Shown here: positions 54,256 to 63,601 of the stretch, one piece after another
How the letters are laid out: each line of letters starts with the position of its first letter
Position numbering within the stretch: position 1 is the stretch's first letter
Assembly: GCA_902537235.1 (NCBI GenBank)
Contig: CACBAO010000006.1
Location: 19,147-83,146 of the forward strand
DNA length: 64,000 nt
Reading direction: 5' to 3'
Origin: an uncultured Alphaproteobacteria bacterium
GTDB taxonomy: Bacteria > Pseudomonadota > Alphaproteobacteria > Rhodobacterales > Rhodobacteraceae
The notes under the pieces: generated by a model
What the model was told of the DNA's origin: nothing
Databases searched by the model: none
What the model saw: only the letters and a program-made list of their open reading frames with translations
Program-made: the position numbers and the translations under genes

Positions 54256-54978
54256 ATGGCCAGACGCGAAGTTGTTGTTGAAACTAGAAATTTGTCAATG
54301 CATTTTGGCGGTGTACGGGCGGTGGACAATGTCGACTTTGAGTTGCGCGAAAAAGAATTGCGTTGTCTTATTGGCCCAAACGGGGCTGGAAAGTCAACAT
54401 TTTTTAAATGTCTTACCGGGCAGTTACGCCCGACATCAGGGGATGTGGTAATCCGTGACATAATAATGACAGGACGCGAGTCTCATGAAATCGCAAGCCT
54501 TGGTGTGGGAATAAAAACCCAGGTCCCAAATTTATTTGATGGGCTTACCGCGGTTGAAAACCTTTGGCTTTCGTCGCGCAGGTGGCACGGTGACAGGCGG
54601 GCCAACACGCTTGTTAAAGAAACGATTGACCGCCTTGAACTAGGCGAAATTCGAAGCTCAATTGTGGGTAGTCTTGCGCATGGTCAGCGCCAAATGGTGG
54701 AACTTGGTATGGTGGTTGCGGCTGAACCATGGCTGGTATTGCTTGACGAGCCAGCAGCAGGAATGACAGAAGAAGAAACCTTTAAGACAGCCGAACTTGT
54801 TCGCGAAATTAATAAGACTTCAGCGTTGATTGTGGTGGAACATGATATGAATTTCATTCGGGCCATTAGTGATATCGTGACCTTGTTCCACCAGGGATCA
54901 ATTTTCATGGAAGACAAAATGGATGTGATCTCTGCCGATCCAAACGCCAGAGAAATTTATCTTGGACACAAAACATGA
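54256..54978 (+). CDS. ABC ATPase, LivG/UrtD-like
   Basis: A 240-residue cassette: Walker [10 protein letters not shown] near 38-46, Q-loop [20 protein letters not shown], signature [19 protein letters not shown] (a variant, with A-H-G in place of S-G-G), Walker [17 protein letters not shown] and switch His in VVEHDMNFI. The A-H-G variant occurs in urea/amide-type LivG proteins. It overlaps the fused ATPase-amidase gene by 4 bases. Confidence 0.9.
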   Translation: MARREVVVETRNLSMHFGGVRAVDNVDFELREKELRCLIGPNGAGKSTFFKCLTGQLRPTSGDVVIRDIIMTGRESHEIASLGVGIKTQVPNLFDGLTAVENLWLSSRRWHGDRRANTLVKETIDRLELGEIRSSIVGSLAHGQRQMVELGMVVAAEPWLVLLDEPAAGMTEEETFKTAELVREINKTSALIVVEHDMNFIRAISDIVTLFHQGSIFMEDKMDVISADPNAREIYLGHKT

Positions 54979-57353
54979 GCGCATTACTTGAAATCAAGGG
55001 CTTATCTGCTGGTTATGGCAGAATACCAGTGCTACACGGCGTTGAATGTAACGTACATGACAATGAAATACTAGGTATTTTGGGCAACAACGGAATGGGG
55101 AAGTCCACCCTTCTTAAGACAGTCATGGGCATCATCTCGCCAACATCGGGTACGATCCTTTATTCTGGGCAAGATGTTACGCGCTTGAAACCTGGCCCAA
55201 GAGCACAATATGGTATGGGATATGTCCCTCAAGGACGTGGGATATTCCCCAATCTAAGCGTTTTGGACAATCTGCGCATGGGTGTTGTGGGTCATGGATT
55301 AGATGAAGAAGATGCAATTCGCGATATAGTTCTTGATTTTCCGCGACTTGAAAGTCTCTTGGATCGCTCAGGCGGTACCCTATCTGGTGGTGAACAGCAA
55401 ATTCTTGCGCTTGCGCGCTGTTTGATTTCACAACCTGACCTTATTTTGCTTGATGAACCCACTGAGGGTATTCAGCCTTCAATTGTCGATGAGATTGGTG
55501 AGATTCTCAACACGTTGAACCGTAAAAAGGGGGTAACGATTGTTCTGGTGGAACAGAATATGGAGTTTATAACAGAACTGTCGCATCGCATAAAAATTAT
55601 GGAAAAGGGAAGCTTTGCAGGTGAAGTAGATATGATTTCGGGGCAAGGTAAAGACCTCTTACAAGGCTTCTCAGGTTTTGGTAGATCAAAAAAACAACGA
55701 TCATCTCATTCAACATCGGAACCAACTTCACCAAAAACGCCCGAGCCCATTCAAAAAGTAACTGCCGCCGAAAAAAGCCCAATGCAGCCCACTGCCGCGT
55801 CCTTTAGTGACGCCCCACTAACTGAAAGGATTGTGAAAATGACCGTTCAACGCCCAACATTTACCCAGCTTAAGGAAATTACCCTTGAGCTAGGTATGCA
55901 GCTCTCTGATGAGCAAATCAATGAATTCCTAGATAATATGCAAGGATCGCTTGACGCATATGATTTGGTGGATGGTATGCCAGATTATTTACCACCTGTT
56001 CTCTATCCGCGTACTAGTGGTTCACGTCCTTCAGACGAGGAAAATCCCTTAAATGGATGGTATATCAAAACCGAAGTGCGTGGTGCTCCTAAAGGACCTC
56101 TGTCTGGCAAAACTGTTGCACTGAAAGACAATGTTTGCTTAGCTGGGGTTCCCATGATGAACGGTTCATCGACTCTGAAAGGGTACACGCCAGATGTGGA
56201 TGCCACCGTTGTAACTCGTCTTTTGGATGCGGGTGCAACAATTACAGGAAAAGCGCATTGCGAATATTACTGTTTTTCGGGGGGCAGTCACACAAATGCA
56301 ACTGGGCCAGTCCATAACCCTTTTAAAAGGGGTTATTCTGCGGGGGGATCTTCGTCAGGGTCCGCAGCACTTGTAGCAGGCAAGTATGTAGATATGGCCA
56401 TTGGAGGCGATCAGGGAGGATCTATCCGGATGCCAGCCGCTTATTCAGGCTGCTACGGAATGAAGCCGACACACGGACTTGTGCCCTATACCGGTATCAT
56501 GCCTATTGAGTCTACCCTTGATCACGCAGGACCAATGACCCAAAACGTTGCTGATAATGCTCTTATGCTTGAAGTTATAGCTGGTGCTGATGGTCTGGAT
56601 CCGCGTCAGTACAATGTAGTAACAGATACCTATACCCGTGCAGTAACTGCAGGAGCCTCAGGTCTTAAGATCGGTATTGTAAAAGAAGGCTTTGGCCATG
56701 CCAGTAGTGAAGCCGATGTAGATCAGAAAGTTCGCGCTGCAGCCAATATATTAAGTGAGTGTGGAGCTTCTGTCGATGAAATATCTGTCCCTTGGCACCT
56801 TAAGGGTCTGCCAATATGGACCCCAATCGCCAGCGAAGGCGCAACCAATCAGATGATGCATGGAAATGGCATGGGGACTGGTTGGGAAGGCATGTACACA
56901 ACTTCTTTATTGGACTATCATGCCAATTGGCGCGGACGTGCCGATGAGCTGTCAGATACATTGAAAATCACAATGTTTGTTGGGCAGTATTTTCTAAAGC
57001 ATCATAGGGGTCATTACTATGCCAAAGCCCAAAACCTATCGCGCCAACTGCGCGAAGAATATAACAAGGTCCTTGCCTCCTATGATCTTTTGCTGATGCC
57101 AACAACTCCGATGAAGGCGACGCCAATTCCAGAGAGATCAGAGGGCCTCGCAACCTGGACCCAACGCGCGTTTGAGATGCTGGTCAATACAGCCCCTTTT
57201 GATGTGACAGGGCATCCAGGCATGTCCGTTCCCTGTGGAATGTCTGATGGTCTACCTGTTGGAATGATGCTGATTGGACGTCATTATGAGGAAAGCACAA
57301 TTTATCGCGCTGCTGGTGCCTTTGAAGCTGCAAAGGACTGGGAGACACTCTAA
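54975..57353 (+). CDS. fusion of a LivF-type ABC ATPase with an amidase-signature enzyme
   Basis: The 792-residue protein joins two complete enzymes. Residues 1-235 are a LivF/UrtE cassette ([38 protein letters not shown]). Residues 240-288 form a Ser/Thr/Pro-rich linker. Residues 289-792 are an amidase-signature hydrolase, with Lys384 in [17 protein letters not shown], cis-Ser459 in GGSSSGSA and nucleophile Ser483 in [13 protein letters not shown]; spacings of 75 and 24 equal those of FAAH and GatA. The amidase part closely resembles Rhodococcus-type aliphatic/aryl amidases of nitrile clusters. An in-frame ATG at 55839 follows AAAGGA, so free amidase may also be made. Imported amide may be cut at the transporter. 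Confidence 0.9.
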   Translation: MSALLEIKGLSAGYGRIPVLHGVECNVHDNEILGILGNNGMGKSTLLKTVMGIISPTSGTILYSGQDVTRLKPGPRAQYGMGYVPQGRGIFPNLSVLDNLRMGVVGHGLDEEDAIRDIVLDFPRLESLLDRSGGTLSGGEQQILALARCLISQPDLILLDEPTEGIQPSIVDEIGEILNTLNRKKGVTIVLVEQNMEFITELSHRIKIMEKGSFAGEVDMISGQGKDLLQGFSGFGRSKKQRSSHSTSEPTSPKTPEPIQKVTAAEKSPMQPTAASFSDAPLTERIVKMTVQRPTFTQLKEITLELGMQLSDEQINEFLDNMQGSLDAYDLVDGMPDYLPPVLYPRTSGSRPSDEENPLNGWYIKTEVRGAPKGPLSGKTVALKDNVCLAGVPMMNGSSTLKGYTPDVDATVVTRLLDAGATITGKAHCEYYCFSGGSHTNATGPVHNPFKRGYSAGGSSSGSAALVAGKYVDMAIGGDQGGSIRMPAAYSGCYGMKPTHGLVPYTGIMPIESTLDHAGPMTQNVADNALMLEVIAGADGLDPRQYNVVTDTYTRAVTAGASGLKIGIVKEGFGHASSEADVDQKVRAAANILSECGASVDEISVPWHLKGLPIWTPIASEGATNQMMHGNGMGTGWEGMYTTSLLDYHANWRGRADELSDTLKITMFVGQYFLKHHRGHYYAKAQNLSRQLREEYNKVLASYDLLLMPTTPMKATPIPERSEGLATWTQRAFEMLVNTAPFDVTGHPGMSVPCGMSDGLPVGMMLIGRHYEESTIYRAAGAFEAAKDWETL

Positions 57354-57370
57354 ATCTGCAAGAGGACACA

Positions 57371-59050
57371 ATGGTACAAATTGCGCCTAATGAAGGGCTT
57401 AGCCACGTCATTGGAGACCAATCAAACCACCTTTTGAACGTAACGCTGCCAGAGTTTTTCAACTATTCCCGACGAAAATATGGACGGTGTGAAGCCGTTG
57501 TTTTTTCACAGTTTAACAAGCGCTGGACCTATAGTGAACTTTTGGACAAATGTGACGCTTTTGCAGCAGGTCTTTTGGCGCTTGGTCTTTATAAAGGAGA
57601 CCGGGTCGGTATTTGGTCCCCAAATCGAGCAGAGTGGATTATCGCACAAATTGCAACGGCGCGCCTTGGAATAATTCTTGTCAACATTAATCCTGCCTAT
57701 AAAGGAACAGAGCTTGAATATTGTATAAACAAAGTCGATCTAAAATGTTTGATCTTTGCAACGCAATTTAAATCTTCCGCTTATGCTCAAACAATTCTAG
57801 ATCTTTGTCCTGAGTTGGTTGAACAAAAGCCCGGACACCTACACCTAAAAAAACTGCCAAGTCTGCGGGTGCTAGTGCAGATTTCAGATATACCCATATC
57901 AGGCGCTTATTCCTTTCAAGAGGTGATTAAAAAAGCGACCTCAGGCTATTTTGAGCGACTGGATCACATTTCTAATGGGCTTCGTCCTGATGACGCAATT
58001 AACATACAGTTTACATCCGGTACTACGGGTTCACCGAAAGGAGCAACCCTAAGTCATAAAAATATAATTAACAACGCAGTATCTTGTGCCAAAGCAATGA
58101 ACCTAACTCACTATGACCGGTTATGCATTCCGGTCCCTCTTTATCATTGTTTTGGGATGGTGCTTGGAACGCTTGCCTGCTGCGCGGCTGGGGCTACGAT
58201 GATATTTCCTAGCGAAGGCTTTGAGCCAGACAAAACTATGCAGACTCTTAAAAGTGAAAACTGTACTGCTGTTCATGGGGTGCCTACCATGTTTTCAGCA
58301 ATGTTAGCCTCTTCGGAATTTGAGGGAAAACCGATTAAGTCTTTACGCACAGGTATAATGGCTGGATCACAATGCCCTGAGGTACTGATGCGTCGCGTGC
58401 TTTATGATTTGGGATGCTCTGAAATAACAATCGGATATGGAATGACAGAAACTAGCCCCATCTCATTTCAATCAGACGTCAATGATCCAGTGGATGTACG
58501 GGTCAGCACTGTGGGTCGTATCCAACCTCATTGCGAGGTGAAAATAGTAGAAGATGATGGCTCAACGTGCGCTGTTGGTCAAACGGGAGAGTTGTGGACC
58601 AAAGGCTATTTGGTGATGAAAGGGTATTGGAACGATGTTGAGGCCACCCAATCTTCTATTGAAAACGGATGGATGAAAACGGGTGATCTCGCCACTATTG
58701 ACAACGAAGGTTACTGTCGGATTGTTGGCCGCAAAAAAGATATGGTGATCCGTGGTGGGGAAAATATATACCCTGCGGAACTTGAAGAATTTCTTACTGC
58801 TCAAAAAGGGATTTTGGAAGCACATGTTTTTGGCATTCCAGACGAAAAATTTGGTGAGCAATTAGTAGCCTGGATAATAGCTGAAGAAGGTGCCACTCTC
58901 GATGAAACCACCATTCAGAGCCTTTGTAAAAATTCGTTAGCCTATTATAAAGTACCAGCCATTGTGCGTTTTGTGGAGGAGGTGCCCCTGACTGCTACAG
59001 GAAAACCCCAAAAATTCAAAATGCGCGAGGTAATGTTAAACGAAGCCTAA
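57371..59050 (+). CDS. AMP-forming acyl-CoA synthetase (FadD/AMP-binding family)
   Basis: The 559-residue ANL enzyme has the P-loop FTSGTTGSPKGATLSH near 216-231, the A5 motif GYGMTETSPISF near 356-367, hinge KTGDLATIDNEGYCRIVGRKKD, and the catalytic Lys near the end in TATGKPQKFKMRE. It activates a carboxylic acid with ATP and CoA. It begins 17 bases after the ATPase-amidase stop, with AGAGG upstream, so it likely activates the acid freed by the amidase. It ends the GC-richer operon. Confidence 0.9.
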   Translation: MVQIAPNEGLSHVIGDQSNHLLNVTLPEFFNYSRRKYGRCEAVVFSQFNKRWTYSELLDKCDAFAAGLLALGLYKGDRVGIWSPNRAEWIIAQIATARLGIILVNINPAYKGTELEYCINKVDLKCLIFATQFKSSAYAQTILDLCPELVEQKPGHLHLKKLPSLRVLVQISDIPISGAYSFQEVIKKATSGYFERLDHISNGLRPDDAINIQFTSGTTGSPKGATLSHKNIINNAVSCAKAMNLTHYDRLCIPVPLYHCFGMVLGTLACCAAGATMIFPSEGFEPDKTMQTLKSENCTAVHGVPTMFSAMLASSEFEGKPIKSLRTGIMAGSQCPEVLMRRVLYDLGCSEITIGYGMTETSPISFQSDVNDPVDVRVSTVGRIQPHCEVKIVEDDGSTCAVGQTGELWTKGYLVMKGYWNDVEATQSSIENGWMKTGDLATIDNEGYCRIVGRKKDMVIRGGENIYPAELEEFLTAQKGILEAHVFGIPDEKFGEQLVAWIIAEEGATLDETTIQSLCKNSLAYYKVPAIVRFVEEVPLTATGKPQKFKMREVMLNEA

Positions 59051-59069
59051 AGTGCTTTATTACATCTCT

Positions 59070-59160
59070 TTAATTGCCAACACACGGTGTTACTTCTCTT
59101 AAAGATACTACAGTCATTTTTCTACCCCCTTTTTTAATTGAAATTTAGAACTATTTCAGT
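59070..59160 (-). pseudogene. 5' remnant of a paralogue of the double-barrel gene at 10188-10808
   Basis: Minus-strand ATG 59117 opens MTVVSLREVTPCVGN and then TAA at 59070-59072. The intact gene at 10808 starts MNVVSIREVTPDVGKEK. The leader also matches: a G-rich ribosome site, then a similar AT-rich upstream sequence to about 59160. Only about 14 codons survive; the rest ended where the acyl-CoA synthetase gene now lies. The deletion probably happened when the neighbouring island settled. Confidence 0.7.
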
Positions 59161-59327
59161 ACTATTGAAACATCTAACTATTACATCCCACACCAACTCT
59201 GCGTTTAGTTAACCTTGACGTCACGTTATTATTGCAGCTTAAAGTATTAAATTTAGAATCAAATCAAGTTCCTAATCGGACATATATAGATAACAAGCGT
59301 TATTTTAACGCTTAACATTAACCTGTT

Positions 59328-60491
59328 ATGATCAAAGCAAGACCCCATCTTTTAACACTCTCACTCCTAGCAGGAACATATATACTCGTCCAAGTCATAA
59401 TCGTTCCATCCCTTACTGACTTGCAAGAACAATTTAAAACCGATTATAAAACGATCCAATATACTATTTCTGGCTACCTTTTGGGTGTTGCATTTGTAAA
59501 TTTCATAGCAGGCCCGCTATCGGATCGCTTTGGAAGGCGTCCAATAATGGTTGCGTTCTTCTCCATTTTTTTTGCTTCCTCGCTTGGGTGTTATATTTCA
59601 TCAGATCTAAATAGCTTTTTGTTTTTCAGACTTTGTCAATCCTCCTCTGCAGCGGGTCTAGTTCTGTCCAGAGCCATTATTGGGGATTTCTCATCGAAAG
59701 ATGAAACTGTGAAGATGTTGGGATTATTATCCATTGCAATGGGCATTGCTCCTTCTCTGGCACCTTTAGCAGGTGGAATAATCAATGACTATTTTGGTTC
59801 AAAAGGAATTTTTCTTTTTCTTACTTTCCTCAGTCTTTTACTTCTTGCATTAATAATAATTGATCTCAAAGAAACGCATTTCCATAAAAGCAAAGATATA
59901 TTTTCTCAAATAAAAACATACCCCACTTTGATAACTAGCTTAGACTTTTGGTTGCCAACCTTTACATTCGCTCTCAGCTTTTCTATTTTCGGAATTTTCT
60001 TTATTGGCGGCCCTTATGTTGCGGTAAAAGTTTTTAACCTTTCTCCAACAATTATGGGAATATGCCTATCGTGTCCTGCTCTTGGATATGTGCTAGGTAA
60101 TATATTAGTTAGCAAAATCGCTAATACAGTATCAACCAAGAATTTGATGGTATTAGGTAGTGTGATATTATTCTTAGGCCCCTGTATTTCATTATTGCTT
60201 TCAAACTTTTACTTCCATCCTTTAAGCTTCTTTCTGCCTATACTTATAATGACTTTTGGGTCAGGGATTATTTGGCCGGCATCAAATGCTGAAATAGTCA
60301 AGGCAATACCACATCTGGCAGGAAGTGCCTCCGGTTTAGGTTCCGCTATAATGACGTTAATGTCTTCATTTGCTGCATTTTTAACGGGTATCTATATCGA
60401 ATACTTAAACCCAATAGATTTTGTATGCTACTTTTTGATTTTAGTAGGAGTTCTCTCATTTTTCTCTTCTCTGTGTACTAGATCAAAATAA
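59328..60491 (+). CDS. MFS drug-resistance transporter, Bcr/CflA type
   Basis: A 387-residue protein with twelve predicted helices. The start has SLTDLQEQFKTDYKTIQYTISGYLL, close to the Bcr/CflA N-terminal pattern (a short periplasmic loop then LGVAFVNFIAGPLSDRFGRRPIM near 53-75, motif A). It is probably a proton-driven efflux pump; the substrate is not known. It lies past the island's right edge in AT-rich DNA. Confidence 0.85.
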   Translation: MIKARPHLLTLSLLAGTYILVQVIIVPSLTDLQEQFKTDYKTIQYTISGYLLGVAFVNFIAGPLSDRFGRRPIMVAFFSIFFASSLGCYISSDLNSFLFFRLCQSSSAAGLVLSRAIIGDFSSKDETVKMLGLLSIAMGIAPSLAPLAGGIINDYFGSKGIFLFLTFLSLLLLALIIIDLKETHFHKSKDIFSQIKTYPTLITSLDFWLPTFTFALSFSIFGIFFIGGPYVAVKVFNLSPTIMGICLSCPALGYVLGNILVSKIANTVSTKNLMVLGSVILFLGPCISLLLSNFYFHPLSFFLPILIMTFGSGIIWPASNAEIVKAIPHLAGSASGLGSAIMTLMSSFAAFLTGIYIEYLNPIDFVCYFLILVGVLSFFSSLCTRSK

Positions 60492-60519
60492 TACTCAAAA
60501 ACGAAACCATATTAGAACT

Positions 60520-60699
60520 ATGAGAGACAGAATTAAGGTTTGTTTTAAGTGTCATGAACCCAAAGAAGTTCTTTATCGTTGCAGATACCAAGAACTTAAG
60601 GATTGGATGTTTTTATGCGGAAAGTGTCTTCGAGTAGTTAAAGAGAAGTATGAAGACACTTATCAATATGGTGGAACTTGGAAAAGTAAGAAGAAATAA
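60520..60699 (+). CDS. zinc-ribbon-like microprotein, 59 residues
   Basis: An ATG at 60520 opens a 59-residue protein with two Cys pairs: CFKC near 8-11 and CGKC near 34-37, separated by RYQELKDWMFL. A conserved-looking end DTYQYGGTWKSKKK follows. The pattern fits a small zinc ribbon that could bind nucleic acid or protein. No partner is evident; it follows the Bcr-like pump gene by 28 bases. Confidence 0.6.
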   Translation: MRDRIKVCFKCHEPKEVLYRCRYQELKDWMFLCGKCLRVVKEKYEDTYQYGGTWKSKKK

Positions 60700-60895
60700 A
60701 TTGTTTCAAATAGGTAAACTCAATGTAACAGCTGGTGATTGTCTCAAAATGGACTTTTAAAGTGCGTTCTGAGATGATAAATCTCTAGGTGATGTTATAT
60801 ATTTTGAAGAACTAGCGTAAGAAATTGTTCCTAACTATGTAACTAGAGCTTAACTGTCTGTACTATAATTATACTGATTAGAAAGGATTTTGAAG

Positions 60896-61345
60896 ATGAG
60901 TAAGCACACTGGTGGTTGTCACTGTGGTAAGATAACGATTAAATCTGACTTGGAACCTATGCTCGTTGGTAGATGTAACTGTGCAAGATGCCGAAAGCTT
61001 TTAGGTGTTGTAAACGTAGCAGCAATGTTTGGGGAAGATGAGGTCGAAATTCAAGGCGAAACAAGTGTATATGAGTACACTGGTGGAAGTGGTATGCCAG
61101 TTAAAAGTCATTTTTGTTCCACGTGCGGTTGTAGGATATTTGGGAAAGCGGACTCTTTTCCTGGGATGATAGCAATGGTTATTGGCGTTTTCGACAAGTC
61201 TCTGGAATTAAAACCTAAGAGTGAAATATTTAATAATTACAAATTACCGTGGCTAAAAGACGATGGATGTATTCAAGAAAGATTTGAAGAATCAGCAGTT
61301 GAAGAAAGACTTATGATGCTTCTTGAAACACTGGAAAATCGTTGA
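60896..61345 (+). CDS. GFA (CENP-V/Gfa-like) zinc protein
   Basis: The 149-residue protein has all GFA zinc ligands: GGCHCGKITI near 6-15, GRCNCARCRKLLG near 25-37 and KSHFCSTCGCRIFG near 73-86. YEYTGGSGMPV between them is also typical. Unlike the GFA gene at 48.3 kb it is intact. ATG 60896 follows AAAGGA. The activity is unproven for most of the family. Confidence 0.85.
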   Translation: MSKHTGGCHCGKITIKSDLEPMLVGRCNCARCRKLLGVVNVAAMFGEDEVEIQGETSVYEYTGGSGMPVKSHFCSTCGCRIFGKADSFPGMIAMVIGVFDKSLELKPKSEIFNNYKLPWLKDDGCIQERFEESAVEERLMMLLETLENR

Positions 61346-61609
61346 TCATCCATTTGATACTTTTGATGCCATTTATGAGAAATGGAAGATCAAGTGCTTG
61401 CGCGTCATCCCATGATTGCCAATTCGTAAACTAATTTTCCGAAATAAGATGAAAAAATTACTTCTCACATCCCGTTTTTGCATGATTTAGAAAATAGGTT
61501 ATGCTAAATCAAGAACTGTAGTTTGAAACAAAATACGGCAAAATGACGGGCTTCGAGATCTTTGTAAATATTGCAAAACTCGAAATTGGGACTTGAGTAT
61601 AAGGTTATG

Positions 61610-61852
61610 CATGAAGACTATATATGTATAGATGAGCTTAACTTACTCAATAAAGAGGAAATGAAGCAACGCTCAATGAACGAAAAAAAAGAGGTCTTAA
61701 ACTTATAGATGGAAAAGAGATATCTGATAGTGAATATATATATTGATTTTTTCCCATTCAATGAAAGGTGATTGGGGAGCATATACGGCAGTTGAAAGAT
61801 ATGACGAGATTATTAATGTCTGTTTGGAGAAAGATGAAAAAGCTTGGCGATA
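61610..61852 (+). pseudogene. possible decayed small gene
   Basis: Three short peptides in successive frames (ending at 61708, 61746 and 61852) read like an acidic, helical soluble protein interrupted by stops. There is no recognisable family, so this is tentative. Confidence 0.25.
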
Positions 61853-62171
61853 AATGATAAAAGTAAAAAAACTGAGATTGCTTGATAGCGAACAGATTAA
61901 CAAAAATATTTCGTCGAGTTGCGTTTATAACGATGGTTTATAGGGGGGGGATTGCAAAAATGTTTGTGCTTCTTAGCTTTCAAGCTGACATTTTTCTTCG
62001 ACAAGTGATGATTAACTTTATGGCTCTAGGCTTATACGCTCCACCCACAAATAGGGGAGGACTAGGCTGACACAGAGTGCAAGGGAATGAGGGAGGCGAA
62101 TCAACCAAAACTAAATTACACTGGAGTTTGACACGTAGTGACATGAAATAGTTATGTGTACTGGCCTACCA

Positions 62172-62239
62172 CACTCCTCTGTAAGCCTTTATTATCTTGA
62201 CTATATTTTAACAGATAATCTCTTTACCCACAAATAGTT
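62172..62239. repeat. copy B of a 68-bp dispersed element
   Basis: Counterpart of 44102-44169, same orientation, no gaps, about two thirds identical. It lies beyond the 3' end of the GST gene that ends at 62330. Confidence 0.45.
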
Positions 62240-62329
62240 ATACAAATCCTTTGAGGAGCTAGAACTCTACAAAGTCTACATGACTGTGGTGATAGTGGCT
62301 GATCCTATTTTCAAAAGCGGATGTAACTT

Positions 62330-62998
62330 TTATTCAAAAGAACCTCTGGGGTAATTTTTTGAATAGGTACGTGACATCCATTCCACAACTTCAGGATGCT
62401 GATCTACCAAACTGCAAATGCTTTTAATTTTTTGAAATTCATGTAAAACGTTTTTTGGGATGCCATCAATCGTCCCTGAAACCAACCAACCCATATTTCT
62501 CCAAAGAGCCAAATCAGCTATACTCATATTAGAGCCAACTGACCAAGAGCTAGATTTTGATAAATTGTCTTCTAACATTTTTAGTTTCGTTTTCAGTTCT
62601 CCCGCAACTAGTTCTTCTCTATTTAGTAATTTCTGTTTCTCTGAAACATCTTTTCCAGAATATAATATCAAGCTATATATATCTGTTTGAAAATCAATAA
62701 ACTGATCGACTTTAGCGGCTAATAAATCATCATCTTTAGGATATAAATCAGCTAATTTTCCACAGAATCTTGCTATGCCTCCTGTTTGAGCGACAGAAAC
62801 ACCATTTACTACCAATACGGGAAGTTGTCCAAATGGTATCAAGGTGCCATCATCTAAACACCCATTTGATTTTACTCTTTGAAACTCCTCTGAATCAATT
62901 CTTCTATCGTTAAACTCAATCCCACCCATAAAAAGGGCAATCCTGGAAACCTCCGCTCTCCAAAAAGGAAAATCAAAATAAATTAGTGTTATATCCAT
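62330..62998 (-). CDS. glutathione S-transferase family protein (sigma-like)
   Basis: A 222-residue GST. N-terminal fold ITLIYFDFPFWRAEVSRIALFM is followed by FGQLPVLVVNGVSVAQTGGIARF near 57-79, holding the cis-Pro, with Q-T where Q-S is usual. The helical domain contains WSVGSNMSIADLALWRNMGWL near 153-173 (capping box). GAGAG precedes the ATG. It resembles the GST at 419-1117 in length and motif order. The substrate is not known. Confidence 0.83.
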   Translation of the reverse strand: MDITLIYFDFPFWRAEVSRIALFMGGIEFNDRRIDSEEFQRVKSNGCLDDGTLIPFGQLPVLVVNGVSVAQTGGIARFCGKLADLYPKDDDLLAAKVDQFIDFQTDIYSLILYSGKDVSEKQKLLNREELVAGELKTKLKMLEDNLSKSSSWSVGSNMSIADLALWRNMGWLVSGTIDGIPKNVLHEFQKIKSICSLVDQHPEVVEWMSRTYSKNYPRGSFE

Positions 62999-63090
62999 TT
63001 TTTTACTCTCATAATTAGTTCAAAATAAAAACTTACAGAACTGTACCTTAAATGCGATAAGTGACAAACTTAAAAAAAATGGAGTGAAGA

Positions 63091-63471
63091 ATGGATAAAG
63101 ACAACAGAGCAAAGGTCCTTGAAGCTTACAATCGATATCTAAATGCAATAATTGAAGCTGACATAGATGCGATAAATGAGTGCATTGATTATCCATTGGC
63201 TTATATTGGGGGAGATTCAGTTAAGATGCTCGATAAGTTCCCAATTGATCCGCGAGAGTGGAAAGAGAAAACTGGCTGGGCAACCAGTAATGCGTTTGAA
63301 ATCGACGTGGTAGCCGTAACAGAAAAAAAGGCACATTTATTAATGCGAAACTGCAGAAGACTGAGGGATGATGGCTCCCTTATTGAAGAAGCAAGTGCCT
63401 TTTATGCATTTAAGACCACAGACGCAGGATGGAAAATTTACGCATTCTCAGACATAACATTTCCAGCTTAA
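63091..63471 (+). CDS. NTF2/SnoaL-like protein
   Basis: The 126-residue protein has the cone-shaped NTF2-like outline: an N-terminal helix pair (VLEAYNRYLNAIIEADIDAI near 9-28), PLAYIGGDSV, then four strands ending GWKIYAFSDITFPA. No catalytic residues are evident, so it may bind a small molecule or act as a mild isomerase or hydrolase. GGAG lies ahead of the ATG. Confidence 0.65.
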   Translation: MDKDNRAKVLEAYNRYLNAIIEADIDAINECIDYPLAYIGGDSVKMLDKFPIDPREWKEKTGWATSNAFEIDVVAVTEKKAHLLMRNCRRLRDDGSLIEEASAFYAFKTTDAGWKIYAFSDITFPA

Positions 63472-63601
63472 TCGTTTACTCTACAGGCAGTTTACGATTT
63501 ATATAAACTTGTATTAACACCTCAATTCTTATGCCAAAATCTCTTGCATTTAATATATTGCTGGAGCCGTTGGCATAAAATAAATTTGGTAAATGCACAT
63601 T

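Larger units (their letters stand above)
61346..62329. other. gene-poor stretch of about 980 bases with decayed reading frames
   Basis: No convincing gene is seen. Around 61610-61852 on the plus strand, short frames follow one another: HEDYICIDELNLLNKEEMK, then RGLKLIDGKEISDSEYIY, then MKGDWGAYTAVERYDEIINV. Each is broken by stops and they may be the ruins of one gene. A G-run at 61945-61952 and a 62-codon frame (61882-62070) look non-coding. The second 68-bp repeat copy lies at 62172-62239. Confidence 0.5.

Noticed and set aside
61882..62070. 62-codon plus-strand frame
   Set aside because: Crosses an 8-G run, has no ribosome site and no recognisable motif; likely chance.
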